A DNA stretch of 64,000 nt, taken from Saprospiraceae bacterium (lineage in GTDB: Bacteria > Bacteroidota > Bacteroidia > Chitinophagales > Saprospiraceae). Positions 1 through 10,320 of this stretch are shown piece after piece. Each line of letters begins with the position of its first letter. The first letter of the stretch is position 1. A program made the translations under genes and the position numbers. The stretch is from positions 124,001 to 188,000 of the forward strand of contig JADKBO010000059.1 in NCBI GenBank assembly GCA_016715105.1. The letters are read 5' to 3'. Below the pieces are notes generated by a model. That model saw only the letters and a program-made list of their open reading frames with translations, did no database searches and was not told where the DNA came from.

Positions 1-1271
1 TCATTTCCAGCCAATATGATTATGGAATCAATGCTAATTTTAGCAAACAGAATTACGATGTCAATTCGGGGATATATGATTATAATTTGAAACAAGATTA
101 CAATTATTACATCAATCCCAACAACACCATCACATTTGGATGGAATGTCATCAATCACTATATAAAACCTGGTAATCTCAAAATTACAGGAGAATTGGAA
201 GTGCCAGTCAATGTAAAATTGCAAAAACAAAACTCTTTGGAGAGTGGCATTTACCTTGCAAATGACCAAAAAATAAACAAAAGACTTTCTGTCTATTATG
301 GCTTGCGTATGAGCATGTTTAACAATGTTGGCCCTCAGGAAGTGAAGACTTACGACGAGAATGGCAATGTAATTAACACAATAAAACATGAGAAAAACAA
401 ATTTTTCAACACCTATTCAGGTCTGGAACCAAGGGCCAGTGCTACATATGTGCTTTCAGAAAAATCATCTATCAAAAGTGCCTACAATAGAAATTATCAA
501 TACTTGCACCAACTCACCAATTATACTTCCGGCTCACCAACTGACTCGTGGATTACCTCATCTCCTAATATAAAACCCATCACTGCCGATCAAGTATCCA
601 TCGGTTATTTCAGAAATTTCAATGATAATATGTTCGAATTCAGTGTCGAGACTTATTACAAATGGTTGAAAAATCAGCTAGACTATAAAGAAGGCGCCAA
701 CACGGTACTCAATCCAGATGTGGAAGCTGATTTATTAAATGGTACAGGCAGAGCTTATGGTGCTGAATTATTGATAAGGAAAAATTTGGGAGCATTTACA
801 GGATGGATCGGATATACACTTTCAAAAACAGAAAGAAAAATTCCTGGCATCAACAATGGAAATTGGTATTCAGCTCGCCAAGATAGAACACATGATTTCT
901 CCATCGTAGGAACCTATCAATTGAGCAAAAAAATCACGGTATCTGGGACATGGGTTTACAGTACCGGTGATGCAGTAAGTTTTCCGACTGGTAAATACAA
1001 CATCGACGGTGTCAATCTCAATCTTTATTCCGATAGAAATGGATATAGAATGCCCGCTTATCACAGAGCAGACCTTGGTCTTACTTGGGTGCGCAAAGAC
1101 ACAAAAGACAGATATTCAGATTTGAGTTTTTCTATTTACAATGTTTATCATCGCAAAAATGCATACAGCATCACTTTCGAAGAAGTAGAAAATAGCCCGG
1201 GGGAAACACAAGCTGTGAAGACATCCTTATTTGGCATCATTCCTTCGATTACATGGAATTTCAGGTATTAA
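1..1271 (+). CDS. TonB-dependent outer membrane receptor, C-terminal part (5' partial)
   Basis: The reading frame is open from base 3 to the stop at 1271, and an internal TTG at 87 is not a real start, so the gene begins upstream of the window. About 420 residues are visible. They alternate short beta-strands rich in Tyr, Trp and Asn with loops, and finish in an aromatic WNFRY terminus, as outer-membrane beta-barrels do. Phrases such as 'GLEPRASATY' and 'GAELLIRKN' are typical of TonB-dependent receptors of Bacteroidota. Known family role: energised import of large ligands across the outer membrane. The plug domain and carboxypeptidase-like repeat would lie outside the window. The following DUF4249 lipoprotein gene, 30 bp downstream, is the usual partner of this receptor subgroup. 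The ligand cannot be told from the sequence. Confidence 0.85.
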   Translation, partial: ISSQYDYGINANFSKQNYDVNSGIYDYNLKQDYNYYINPNNTITFGWNVINHYIKPGNLKITGELEVPVNVKLQKQNSLESGIYLANDQKINKRLSVYYGLRMSMFNNVGPQEVKTYDENGNVINTIKHEKNKFFNTYSGLEPRASATYVLSEKSSIKSAYNRNYQYLHQLTNYTSGSPTDSWITSSPNIKPITADQVSIGYFRNFNDNMFEFSVETYYKWLKNQLDYKEGANTVLNPDVEADLLNGTGRAYGAELLIRKNLGAFTGWIGYTLSKTERKIPGINNGNWYSARQDRTHDFSIVGTYQLSKKITVSGTWVYSTGDAVSFPTGKYNIDGVNLNLYSDRNGYRMPAYHRADLGLTWVRKDTKDRYSDLSFSIYNVYHRKNAYSITFEEVENSPGETQAVKTSLFGIIPSITWNFRY

Positions 1272-1301
1272 TCTTTTCAATCATTCAATAAAACAAAAAC
1301 A

Positions 1302-2072
1302 ATGAAATTTATATATCCATTATACGCAATACTTTTATTATTCGTGACTTCTTGTACGGAAGTCATCACGCTGGAATTAGATACCGCCACGCAAAAACCT
1401 GTCATTGATGCTACACTCAATGCCACAACAGGAACCTGCAAAGTAATTTTAACAAAAACGGGTGGATTTTACCAAAAGAAAGACTTTGATAAAATTTCCA
1501 ATGCTATTGTTTCTCTTGTGGATGGCAATGGATTGAGGTACAATTTATCAGAGACTTCGACAGGCATTTATGAAATTGGAAATATAAAAGTACAACCTGG
1601 AAATAATTTTACTTTGACGATCGAAAATGTTGAAGGGAAAACTTATAAGGCCGAAGCACTAACTCCATATCCAGGAAGAGCCGTCGAAATATCCAAACAA
1701 TTATTTGCCAATCCTGCAACGGATACTTTGCCATCCTTTTTCACCAGTTTGTTGATTGAAGATTATCCTGAGGTAAAAAATTATTATCAAATGAAATCTT
1801 ACATCAATGGAAAATTTCAAGCTTCCATTTTTGACTTCACAGGTGACGAATGGTTTGATGGCTACACGGTAGAACTTCCATCATCGGCCGTAGTTTACGA
1901 AGGCGATACGATGGTCTTGGAATTGATATCTATGAATAAAGCGATGTATCAATACGTGTTGGAAATGTCAGAAAATCTAGAATTGGCATATAATCCAAAG
2001 ACCAATTTTGATGGGGATGTTTTTGGGCGATTTGGAATTTTTTATAGTGATTCCAAAGAAATAAAATTATAA
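1302..2072 (+). CDS. DUF4249 family lipoprotein
   Basis: This 256-residue protein starts with a lipoprotein signal ending in a lipobox (FVTSC, Cys about residue 18), so it is probably anchored in a membrane facing the periplasm or cell surface. After the Cys the pattern 'VITLELDTATQKPVIDATL', followed by an Ig-like beta-sandwich region, is the hallmark of DUF4249 proteins. Members of this family are commonly encoded just after a TonB-dependent receptor in Bacteroidota, as here (30-bp gap, same strand), and are inferred to act as receptor accessory or ligand-binding lipoproteins. No enzyme motif is seen. It is the last gene of its unit: a strong terminator follows 50 bp downstream. Confidence 0.8.
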   Translation: MKFIYPLYAILLLFVTSCTEVITLELDTATQKPVIDATLNATTGTCKVILTKTGGFYQKKDFDKISNAIVSLVDGNGLRYNLSETSTGIYEIGNIKVQPGNNFTLTIENVEGKTYKAEALTPYPGRAVEISKQLFANPATDTLPSFFTSLLIEDYPEVKNYYQMKSYINGKFQASIFDFTGDEWFDGYTVELPSSAVVYEGDTMVLELISMNKAMYQYVLEMSENLELAYNPKTNFDGDVFGRFGIFYSDSKEIKL

Positions 2073-2124
2073 AAGTTGACCAGTCCAGAGCATTGAAATA
2101 AATAAGAATTAGAATAATAAATAA

Positions 2125-2175
2125 AATGGGTTGATTTAGAAAAACTTGAAGTTTTTCGATCAATCCATTTTTTTT
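2125..2175 (+). terminator. Rho-independent terminator after the TonB receptor/DUF4249 unit
   Basis: A long hairpin pairs AATGGGTTGAT (2125-2135) with ATCAATCCATT (2159-2169), and an inner stem pairs GAAAAAC with GTTTTTC. It is followed by a run of eight T. The position, 50 bp after the stop of the DUF4249 gene, fits transcription termination. Confidence 0.8.
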
Positions 2176-2298
2176 GAAAGTATCTAGGAAATGAGTCTCA
2201 AAAACTGTTTTTCATTTTGAATGTTTGATTGTCAAATGAATTTTTTTTAAAGCTTTCTATTTAGGTAGCATTAAATAAAAAAAATATTGATAGATCAA

Positions 2299-3798
2299 AT
2301 GGCTAATGAAAACCCTCCATTACAAGACATTGCAATCGTGTGGTTCAAAAGAGATTTGCGCTTTACTGACCATGAGCCGCTGTATTATGCCCAAAAACAA
2401 AACCTACCCATCTTGTTGATTTATTGCTTCGAACCCATTGTCATGGAATATGCGGATAGTGATGTGCGGCACTGGCGATTTGTGTACCAATCTTTGCAGG
2501 ATATGCAATCCAAACTGGAAGATCTGAATGCTAAAATCTATGTATTCCACAATCACATTCCACTGGTTTTCCAGAGGCTTTCTGAAAAATACAACATCAA
2601 AAAGATCTATTCGAATCAGGAAATCGGAAATAAACTCACTTACGATCGAGACTTAGTCGTGCAAAAATTTTGTTCAGATCAACAGATTGATTGGTTGGAA
2701 TATCAACACAACGGTGTGATCAGAAGACTCAAATCCAGAAAAAATTGGGAGCAGAGATGGACACAAAAAATGGAAGAGCACCCCAAAATAGTCAATGAAA
2801 CTCAATTGAATTTAATGACTTTGGATGACGCATTTTATCAAGACTTAAAAGGACCAGAGCTAAGTATTCAATTTACTTCAAATGAGCCTGCCTTCCAACC
2901 AGGAGGAGAAACCAATGCATGGAAATACATGCAAAGTTTTTTAAAGGAACGGTACGTGAATTATTCCAAACACATTTCCAAACCTCAGCTAAGTCGCAAA
3001 GGTTGCAGTAGGCTATCGCCCTATTTGGCTTATGGTAACATCAGTATGCGTATGGTTTACCAATATACGGTGCAGCATTATAAAACAGCCAAAAATAAAA
3101 GAGCACTTTCAAATTTCGTTTCTCGACTTCAGTGGCATTGTCATTTCATGCAAAAGTTTGAAGATGAGTGTCGTATGGAGTTCGAAAACGTAAATAGAGC
3201 CTATGACTCCATGGTAAAAACCAAAAATGATAACTACATATCTGCTTGGCAATCGGGCACTACAGGCGTGCCAATTGTGGATGCATGTATGCGCTGTTTA
3301 CATAAAACTGGTTATATCAATTTCAGGATGCGGGCCCTAGTTGTTTCATTTGTTGTATTCAATCTCTGGCAGGATTGGCGAGACGTCAAATATATTTTAG
3401 CCAAACTGTTTCTGGACTATGAACCGGGCATTCACTATCCGCAATTGCAAATGCAGTCTGGTGTTACGGGGGTGAATACTATCCGCATTTATAATCCGAT
3501 CAAAAATGCTCAGGAACACGATGAAGAGGGTATTTTCATTAAAACATGGATTCCTGAATTAAAAAATGTTCCCACACCACTGCTGTTCGAGCCTTGGAAA
3601 ATGACCAACATTGAACAAGAAATGTATCAAGTTTTCATCGGCAAAGATTATCCTGCTCCGATTGTAGATATTGAAGTTAGCCGAAAAGCCGCTAGCGACA
3701 TCGTTTGGTCTTTCCAAAAAACAAAAGCAGTCGCAGAGGAAGGAGATCGAATTTTACAAAAACACGTCAATAATCCTTCGAGGCCGAGAAATAGTTGA
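2299..3798 (+). CDS. Cryptochrome/deoxyribodipyrimidine photolyase (classical FAD-binding type)
   Basis: Photolyases use FAD and light to split UV-induced pyrimidine dimers; cryptochromes of the same fold sense light. The 499-residue protein has the N-terminal photolyase alpha/beta domain starting 'IVWFKRDLRFTDHEPL' (about residues 12-28). The helical FAD-binding domain runs from about residue 200 (GGETNAW) to 480 and includes 'TGVNTIRIYNP' near residue 390, the flavin/substrate pocket motif. I chose ATG 2299 over the in-frame TTG at 2287, because homology begins only a few residues later. It is followed, after 131 bp, by a second gene of the superfamily, so the pair probably forms a UV-damage repair module. 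Sequence alone does not separate a CPD photolyase from a (6-4) photolyase or a cryptochrome. Confidence 0.88.
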   Translation: MANENPPLQDIAIVWFKRDLRFTDHEPLYYAQKQNLPILLIYCFEPIVMEYADSDVRHWRFVYQSLQDMQSKLEDLNAKIYVFHNHIPLVFQRLSEKYNIKKIYSNQEIGNKLTYDRDLVVQKFCSDQQIDWLEYQHNGVIRRLKSRKNWEQRWTQKMEEHPKIVNETQLNLMTLDDAFYQDLKGPELSIQFTSNEPAFQPGGETNAWKYMQSFLKERYVNYSKHISKPQLSRKGCSRLSPYLAYGNISMRMVYQYTVQHYKTAKNKRALSNFVSRLQWHCHFMQKFEDECRMEFENVNRAYDSMVKTKNDNYISAWQSGTTGVPIVDACMRCLHKTGYINFRMRALVVSFVVFNLWQDWRDVKYILAKLFLDYEPGIHYPQLQMQSGVTGVNTIRIYNPIKNAQEHDEEGIFIKTWIPELKNVPTPLLFEPWKMTNIEQEMYQVFIGKDYPAPIVDIEVSRKAASDIVWSFQKTKAVAEEGDRILQKHVNNPSRPRNS

Positions 3799-3929
3799 TT
3801 GAGTTGGTTAAACAATCCTACAGCTTTTTACATTAACCTATTGTCTTTTTTGAGGTGACAGAAAGTTTCAAAATTATGGATTGTATGATTGTGAATATTG
3901 CTGTTCTAAAAGTTAGAAAATAAAGAATT

Positions 3930-5429
3930 ATGAAAAAGGTGGGCATTTTATTTCCACATCAATTATTTGAAGAAAACATGCTTGTTTCGAGGTGTGAGGT
4001 CATTTATTTGGTGGAAGAATGGCTTTATTTCAGACAATACCATTTTCACAAGCGTAAAATTGCCTTTCACAGAGCCACCATGAAAATGTATGAAAGCTAT
4101 TTACAATCTAAAGATATTAAAGTCATATACATTGATGCTCAAAATGATTTGTCAGACATTAGAAAGTTAATTCCCCAATTAAAGGCTGAGCATATTGACA
4201 GTTTTGAATACATAGATACTACTGATTTTTGGTTGGAACAGCGGATTAAAAACACATCTAAAACGCATCAAATAAATGCAATTCAGCGGCCTACTCCCAT
4301 GTTTTTAAACACCTCTGAAGAGATAGCCAATTACTTTTCAGATAAAAAGCGCATGTTTCAGACCGACTTTTATAAACACCAAAGACAAAGCAGGAACATT
4401 TTGATGGATGCCGATCAAAAACCACTTGGGGGTAAATTGACATTTGATGATGAAAATAGGCTCAAATATCCCAAGGATAAAACGCCTCCCCAAACGCAAT
4501 TTTTAAAGGCCAATCCATTTCACGAGGAGGCTATTACCTACACAAAAGAACATTTCTCTCATCATTATGGCAACCTCAATTCAGATTTTCTATACCCGAT
4601 CACCTTTGAGGAAAGCAAACAATGGTTGCAGGATTTCTTTAAGACTAGGTTTGCTGAATTTGGAGCTTATGAAGACGCCATTGTAGCAAAAGAGCACATT
4701 TTAAACCACAGCGTTTTGACGCCCATGCTCAATGTTGGATTGTTGACGCCTCAATTGATCATCGATGAGGCCTTGGAATATGCGAGTAACAATCAGATAC
4801 CTTTAAACTCATTGGAAGGATTTATCCGTCAAATCATAGGCTGGCGTGAATTTATTCGAGGAGTTTACGAGCTGAAAGGGGTGGAGGAGCGTACCAAAAA
4901 CCACTGGGGATTTACCAGAAAGATACCTCCTTCTTTTTGGAATGCCACCACTGGCATTGAACCATTGGACATTACAATTCGAAAAGTATTGGATACAGGT
5001 TATTGTCACCACATAGAGCGATTGATGGTTTTGGGAAATTTTATGTTGTTGTGTGAATTTGACCCCGACGATGTTTATCGCTGGTTTATGGAATTATTTA
5101 TTGATGCATATGATTGGGTCATGGTGCCCAATGTGTATGGTATGAGCCAATTTGCGGATGGCGGCCTCATGGCAACAAAACCTTACATCAGCGGCAGTAA
5201 TTATCTGATGAAAATGAGTGATTATAAAAAAGGTAATTGGCAGGAGATTTGGGACGGCTTATTCTGGAGATTTATGGATCAACACAGGGACTTCTTTTTG
5301 CAGAATCCAAGGTTGGGCATGCTGGTAAATATGTTTGATAAGATGGATGAAAGTAAAAGGGTGGCTCATTTGAAAAATGCAAATCAATACATTGAAAGTC
5401 TTGTTGAAACTGAACAGGTTAAAAATTGA
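3930..5429 (+). CDS. Cryptochrome/photolyase of the bacterial Fe-S (PhrB/CryPro) family, lacking the Fe-S cysteines
   Basis: The 499-residue protein matches the deoxyribodipyrimidine photolyase-related family. It begins 'GILFPHQLFEEN' and has 'IIGWREFIRGVYE' (about 300), 'HHIERLMVLGNF' (about 360) and 'NVYGMSQFADGG'. Characterised members (Agrobacterium PhrB) repair (6-4) photoproducts and hold a 4Fe-4S cluster on four Cys, three of them in the loop after the conserved 'MSDY'. Here that loop reads 'MSDYKKGNWQEIWDGLFW', shortened and with no Cys. The whole protein has only three Cys (about residues 22, 359 and 375). The fold and flavin site look intact, so a cluster-free relative is more likely than a dead gene. 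It lies 131 bp after the classical photolyase on the same strand. A 7-bp inverted repeat (5442-5467) follows but has no clear T tract. Confidence 0.85.
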   Translation: MKKVGILFPHQLFEENMLVSRCEVIYLVEEWLYFRQYHFHKRKIAFHRATMKMYESYLQSKDIKVIYIDAQNDLSDIRKLIPQLKAEHIDSFEYIDTTDFWLEQRIKNTSKTHQINAIQRPTPMFLNTSEEIANYFSDKKRMFQTDFYKHQRQSRNILMDADQKPLGGKLTFDDENRLKYPKDKTPPQTQFLKANPFHEEAITYTKEHFSHHYGNLNSDFLYPITFEESKQWLQDFFKTRFAEFGAYEDAIVAKEHILNHSVLTPMLNVGLLTPQLIIDEALEYASNNQIPLNSLEGFIRQIIGWREFIRGVYELKGVEERTKNHWGFTRKIPPSFWNATTGIEPLDITIRKVLDTGYCHHIERLMVLGNFMLLCEFDPDDVYRWFMELFIDAYDWVMVPNVYGMSQFADGGLMATKPYISGSNYLMKMSDYKKGNWQEIWDGLFWRFMDQHRDFFLQNPRLGMLVNMFDKMDESKRVAHLKNANQYIESLVETEQVKN

Positions 5430-5670
5430 AAGTAATGATCCAATAGGTTTTTATCATCATACCTATTAAAAATTGGATGTGTAGTGCCATCAAACAAATA
5501 TTATAATTTACTTTGTAGTTGAATTAGGGTTTTGGCTTTTTATCTTTGGAAAGCACCCTCATTGGAAACCGGACACTAACACCTGACATAAACAGTTGAT
5601 CAGCAATTGGTTCGATTGGAATTTTTGTATGGTTTTGAAAGTATTTTAATTTCTAAAGATATTTTAATTG

Positions 5671-8600
5671 ATGAATGAGCCATTGACTCCGAGGAAGGCA
5701 CTGAACAAAGCCTTTTTAAAAGTAAAACCCAATAGAAGTGAAATTGAAAATTTCAAGGCTAATCTCATCACTTTATTGGACAGGAATAATGATACCGAAG
5801 GCGAAGAGTTTCATAAAAATCTAGTATCTGACTTTCTGAAAGATACCTATTACAAGCAAAATCATTTCATCAATACCAAAGGTCGCGCAGATCTTGTAAT
5901 CCACAATGGGCCAAATGCAGATAGTTCAGTTGGCGTAATCATTGAAGCCAAGAGACCGTCCAAAAAATCTGAAATGATTTCAAGACAAAAATTGAATGAA
6001 AAGGCATTTCAAGAATTGGTCCTCTATTATTTGCGTGAAAGAATTACTCACAAAAATCTGGAGGTAAAACATTTGGTAGCTACCAATTTTAATGAATGGT
6101 TCATTTTTGATGCCACTCTTTTTGATCGGTTGTTTGCACAGAACAAAAACTTAGTCCGTCAATTCAATGACTTTGAAGGTGGTAGATTAGCGGATACTAA
6201 AACGGATTTTTTCTATAAACAAATTGCAGAGCCTTTTATAGATACCGTATATTCAGAAATTGAATACACCTATTTCAACCTACAGGATTATCAAAAACCA
6301 TTGCGCAATGCTGATAAAGCTGATGACAAATTACTGATAGCTTTATTCAAGGTTTTATCTCCGGAACATCTTTTAAAACTTCCGTTTACCAATGACAGCA
6401 ACAGTTTGGATAAGCGCTTTTATGGCGAATTGCTCCACATCATTGGATTGACAGAAACCAAAGAGGGCGGCAAAAAACTGATAGATCGTAACAAGGATGG
6501 GGAAAGAAATTCTGGCTCACTGATTGAAGATGCGATCATTCAGTTGGATAGTTTGGATAAACTCAGCAGATTACCAAAACCAAGTCAATTTGGAAATAAT
6601 GCTCAAGAAAGGCTTTTTAGTGTGGCGCTTGAATTGTCACTAACTTGGATAAATAGAATTTTATTTTTGAAGCTTTTGGAAGCTCAGCTGATTTCTTATC
6701 ACAAAGGAGATAAGTCATTTGCTTTCCTCAATCTCGATAAAATCAAAAGTTTTGATGATTTGAATAGTTTGTTTTTCCAAGTGTTGGCTCGAAAGTATGA
6801 AGAGAGAAACAATGACGTAAAAAAGCTTTTTGAGAAAGTTCCTTACCTTAATTCTTCCCTGTTTGAACCAACCGATATTGAGCAGGTTACCTTATTTATC
6901 AGTAATCTAAAGGATGACAAACAACTTCCTATATTTTCTCAAACAGTACTTAAAGACCAACAAGGTAAAAAGCGAACAGGAAATCTGAGCACACTCGAAT
7001 ATCTGTTTGAGTTTTTGAATGCCTACGATTTCAGCAGTGAAGGTTCAGAAGATATTCAAGAGGACAATAAAACGCTCATCAATGCCTCGGTTCTGGGACT
7101 GATCTTCGAGAAAATTAATGGCTATAAAGATGGATCATTCTTTACACCGGGTTTCATCACGATGTACATGTGTCACGAAACCATTCGCAAAGCCGTGGTG
7201 CAGAAATTCAATGAAACTAAAAATTGGAATTGTACCAGTTTGGAAGATCTCTATGATAAAATTGAAGACAGGAAAGAGGCCAATAAAATTGTAAACAGCA
7301 TCAAAATTTGCGATCCGGCCGTGGGTTCAGGACACTTTTTAGTATCTGCGCTCAATGAGATGATTGCAGTCAAAAATGACTTGAAGATTTTACAAGATCG
7401 TGATGGAAAAAGACTCAAGGAATATCAAGTTGAGGTTGTAAATGACGAACTAATAATCACGGATGAAGAAGGTGAACTTTGAATACAATCCAAAAAGAAA
7501 GCCAACGAATTCAAGAAATGCTTTTCCACGAAAAGCAAACCATAATTGAAAATTGCCTTTTTGGGGTTGACATCAATAGCAATTCTGTAAAAATCTGTCG
7601 CCTGAGATTATGGATAGAGCTTTTGAAAAATGCCTACTATAAAAATAGTACAGAACTAGAAACCCTCCCAAATATAGATATCAACATCAAATGCGGTAAC
7701 TCTCTGGTGAGCCGTTTTGCAATCGATGCAGACCTCAAACAAGCCCTCAAAAAGAGCAAGTGGACGATTGATAGTTATAAATTGGCCGTAGATACTTACC
7801 GCAATGCGGAAAATAAGGAGCAGAAAAGAGAAATGGAGCGGTTGATTGCAGACATAAAGTCGGATTTCAGAAGTGAGATTGCATTGAACGATCCAAAGAT
7901 GAACAAACTCCGAAACTCAAGGTGGTTTTACATCCAATCAGCAGCAACTTTTGAAATGGACAAAGGTAAAAAAAAAAAAATTGCAAGAAAAACAGGAAGC
8001 AAGTAAACTAGAAACTGAAATAGAAGAAGTAAAAGCTAACAAGATTTTTGAAAATTCCTTTGAATGGCGTTTTGAGTTTCGAAGTATTGAATGATGAGGG
8101 CGTTTTGTGGGGTTTGATTGTTATGGGCAATCCTCCATATGTTAAGTTTTCCGAAAAGGATAAATTTATAAGGATAATAACAGTGACATTGTAAGAATGA
8201 TTGATACATTTATGTTCTTTATTAATTTAAGTTTTATAATTAAATCAAACCAAGGGTTAATTTGTCAAATCATACCTGATGTTATACTGTATCAAATTGA
8301 CAATATTAAATTACGTGAAAAAATATTGGCTAATTATCAGTTATTAATAATTGTTAATTTGGGTGATAATATATTTGAAGATGTTGCAAGACCTTCATGC
8401 ATTCTTCAATTGGTTAAGTCTGCCAAAGCAAGAACTAATGTTTTGAATTTAGAATCAAAATCAAATAAGCATTTATGATATTAATCAATTGAAATAGAAA
8501 CCTCACTTTTGGTGAGCTGCAAACACTTTATTGCAACTAGGAACATTAAAGGGTATCAAATTTTAAATCGGTATAACAACGAAAATTAATCGATTTAATT

Positions 8601-9312
8601 GATAGTGATGCAATTCAAAGGGTATAAGCCCCGACTTGAAGGAAGCTTTTATTGTAGATAAACTATAGTAAAACAATGTTCACTGAGAGTGATTATATTT
8701 TCCCTACTATAACAGGGAGGGAGATACGTTTAAATATTTAGCATCAGACATAGGTAAGAAAATAATTTACACAAAAATCAGAAGAAAACATTAAAAACAT
8801 TATAAATTATGTTTCGAATTTTAAAAATCGTATCACTTGCTCTGAAGTAAAAGAAGGTAAACATCCATTTTGGGCATTACATAGAACAAGGGATAAATCA
8901 ATATTTGAAAAAGATGAAAAAGTTGTTGGAGTAATTACAGGAGATAAAATTTCAGTCTCATTGGACAAAAGTAGATTATACCCAACTGATGGAATGTATA
9001 TTTTTTCATCAAACGGTATTTATTCAATTATTTTAGTTGGCTTGTAAACTCCAAATTAATTACATATTTCTATCGACTAATTTCAATGGAGAGAACAGAA
9101 CTCTTGCAAACAAAGCCAATGTTTTAGCAAATGTACCTCAAAAAATGATTTTAATAGTGATTTAGTATTAAAAATTGAAAAATTAACATAGAAATAATTG
9201 GAAATATCAATTTAAATATTGCATATGTTTACCTAACAAACAAATAGACCAATTGGTTTACCAACTCTACGGCTTAACCGAAGAAGAAATAAAAATCATC
9301 GAAGGAACATGA
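5671..9312 (+). pseudogene. Eco57I-like type IIG restriction-modification enzyme, multiply frameshifted
   Basis: An intact enzyme of this kind fuses a nuclease, an N6-adenine methyltransferase and a target recognition domain. All three can be traced. The first frame (ATG 5671 to 7482) has a PD-(D/E)xK-like nuclease region (GRADLVIHNG ... VIIEAKRP, about residues 70-105) and methylase motif I (DPAVGSGHFL, near 7310). The second frame (7479-8006) continues with 'IIENCLFGVDIN'. Motif IV NPPY is in a third frame near 8130. Recognition-domain residues appear in pieces (8197-8478, about 8790-9045). The normal C-terminal signature 'IDQLVYQLYGLTEEEI' is at 9245-9292. Shifts are visible near 7480, at a 13-A run (7969-7981), near 8075 and near 8170; 8480-8780 and 9050-9230 are badly scrambled. 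So much damage suggests a true relic, though assembly errors may add to it. Confidence 0.8.
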
Positions 9313-9715
9313 GCCACCAAATTACTTTGTCAGACTTAGAAAAATCTTTGTTTCCAGAGCGATATCCTTTCTACGACCAACATTTTCAGGATGATTTAAA
9401 TTACTTGAAACAGGAAGGTGAGTATGACCAAATCGCTCGGGCAAACATTCGTTTTAAGATCAGACTCGTAAATCTTTGTCTAAAGGTGCAGAATGAAGAC
9501 CTTCGACAAGCACTAAATTATCTTTTCAACAAACAAGTAGAGTGTTTCTACAACTGGCAACAAAGCTACAATTGGTTTGAGCTCAAATCTATTTTGGCCT
9601 TTTTCTTGCTTTTTCTGAAGTGAAAAACTTTAAGGAATTAGAAAAGAAAGTGGATAAGCCTGAAAATCAACGTTTTTTAGGAAAATATTTGCCCAAGACA
9701 ATGAAAATTGCCTGA
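9309..9715 (+). pseudogene. Small hypothetical protein coupled to the R-M gene, one frameshift
   Basis: The ATG overlaps the TGA of the restriction-modification gene (ATGA), a usual sign of translational coupling, so this gene belonged to the same operon. The first frame gives 104 residues, starting MSHQITLSDLEKSLFPERYPFYDQ in two pieces, and ends at 9623. A shift near 9600 connects it to a plausible C-terminal tail in another frame ('FSEVKNFKELEKKVD ... KYLPKTMKIA', stop 9713-9715). The joined product would be about 135 residues, charged and apparently soluble. I do not recognise the family. Its job, if any, is presumably linked to the neighbouring R-M enzyme. Confidence 0.5.
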
Positions 9716-9918
9716 ATGTAAAAATCAATTTTTATAACCCATAAGCCGCACCAGCAATACTTTTTCACTCCATTCCCCAAAATAAATCATATTTTGTCCC
9801 TCGAAAAGCCACTGATAGGTCTTCAAATGCTATTTAAAATTTGGACCATCCCTCGCTTTTCCTTGTTTTTAGCGAAAAATGATCTATACCTTTAAGGAAA
9901 CAGCATCATACAGGAAGC

Positions 9919-10320
9919 ATGAATTTTGACTTAAAACGGTTTTATAAAATTGCCTTTTGGATCAGTTTATTGGGTTTGTTGGCCATCATCACTGGTTTCG
10001 GCTTTGCTCAGACAGAATTTTCACAAAACTTATTAGACGGATTTTACTTTTTTGTTTTGGCCATTGGTTTGATTTCTACCTTCGCCAGGTATATTCAAAA
10101 ATTTAGGCTGATCAGGAGAAAGGTTTTTCTTTTCGATCTGATTTCTGTGCTTTTTACCCTCTGGATATATTATTTGTACTTGTTTGTTGGTGTCCCGTTT
10201 AAGACCGATTTAATGCTCGATAACCCCATTTGGGTAGAACTTGCAGTATTATTGACATTCATTCGCGAGTTTAAAGATCAGCTAAAACGTTGCATAATCC
10301 AGCTCAGATTTTTATACTGA
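9919..10320 (+). CDS. TrkH N-terminal membrane region (split from the transporter by a frameshift)
   Basis: This 133-residue frame holds about four hydrophobic helices joined by short charged loops (FARYIQKFRLIRRK). It overlaps the next gene by 31 bp in a different frame. Bacteroidota TrkH proteins of about 590 residues carry just such an N-terminal membrane extension before the conserved 'NPAQ..I.SF' segment. Here 'FIREFKDQLKR' runs directly into 'LHNPAQIF' of the next frame if one T is added near 10289. I therefore read it as the front part of the same gene rather than as a separate protein. The intact product would be about 586 residues. Lysine and arginine are on the expected cytoplasmic sides. 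Confidence 0.6.
   Translation: MNFDLKRFYKIAFWISLLGLLAIITGFGFAQTEFSQNLLDGFYFFVLAIGLISTFARYIQKFRLIRRKVFLFDLISVLFTLWIYYLYLFVGVPFKTDLMLDNPIWVELAVLLTFIREFKDQLKRCIIQLRFLY

Noticed and set aside
2287..2298. TTG start for the first photolyase
   Set aside because: An ATG follows 12 bp later and family homology begins after it.
5442..5467. Inverted repeat AATAGGT/ACCTATT as a terminator
   Set aside because: The stem is only 7 bp with a long loop and no T tract follows.
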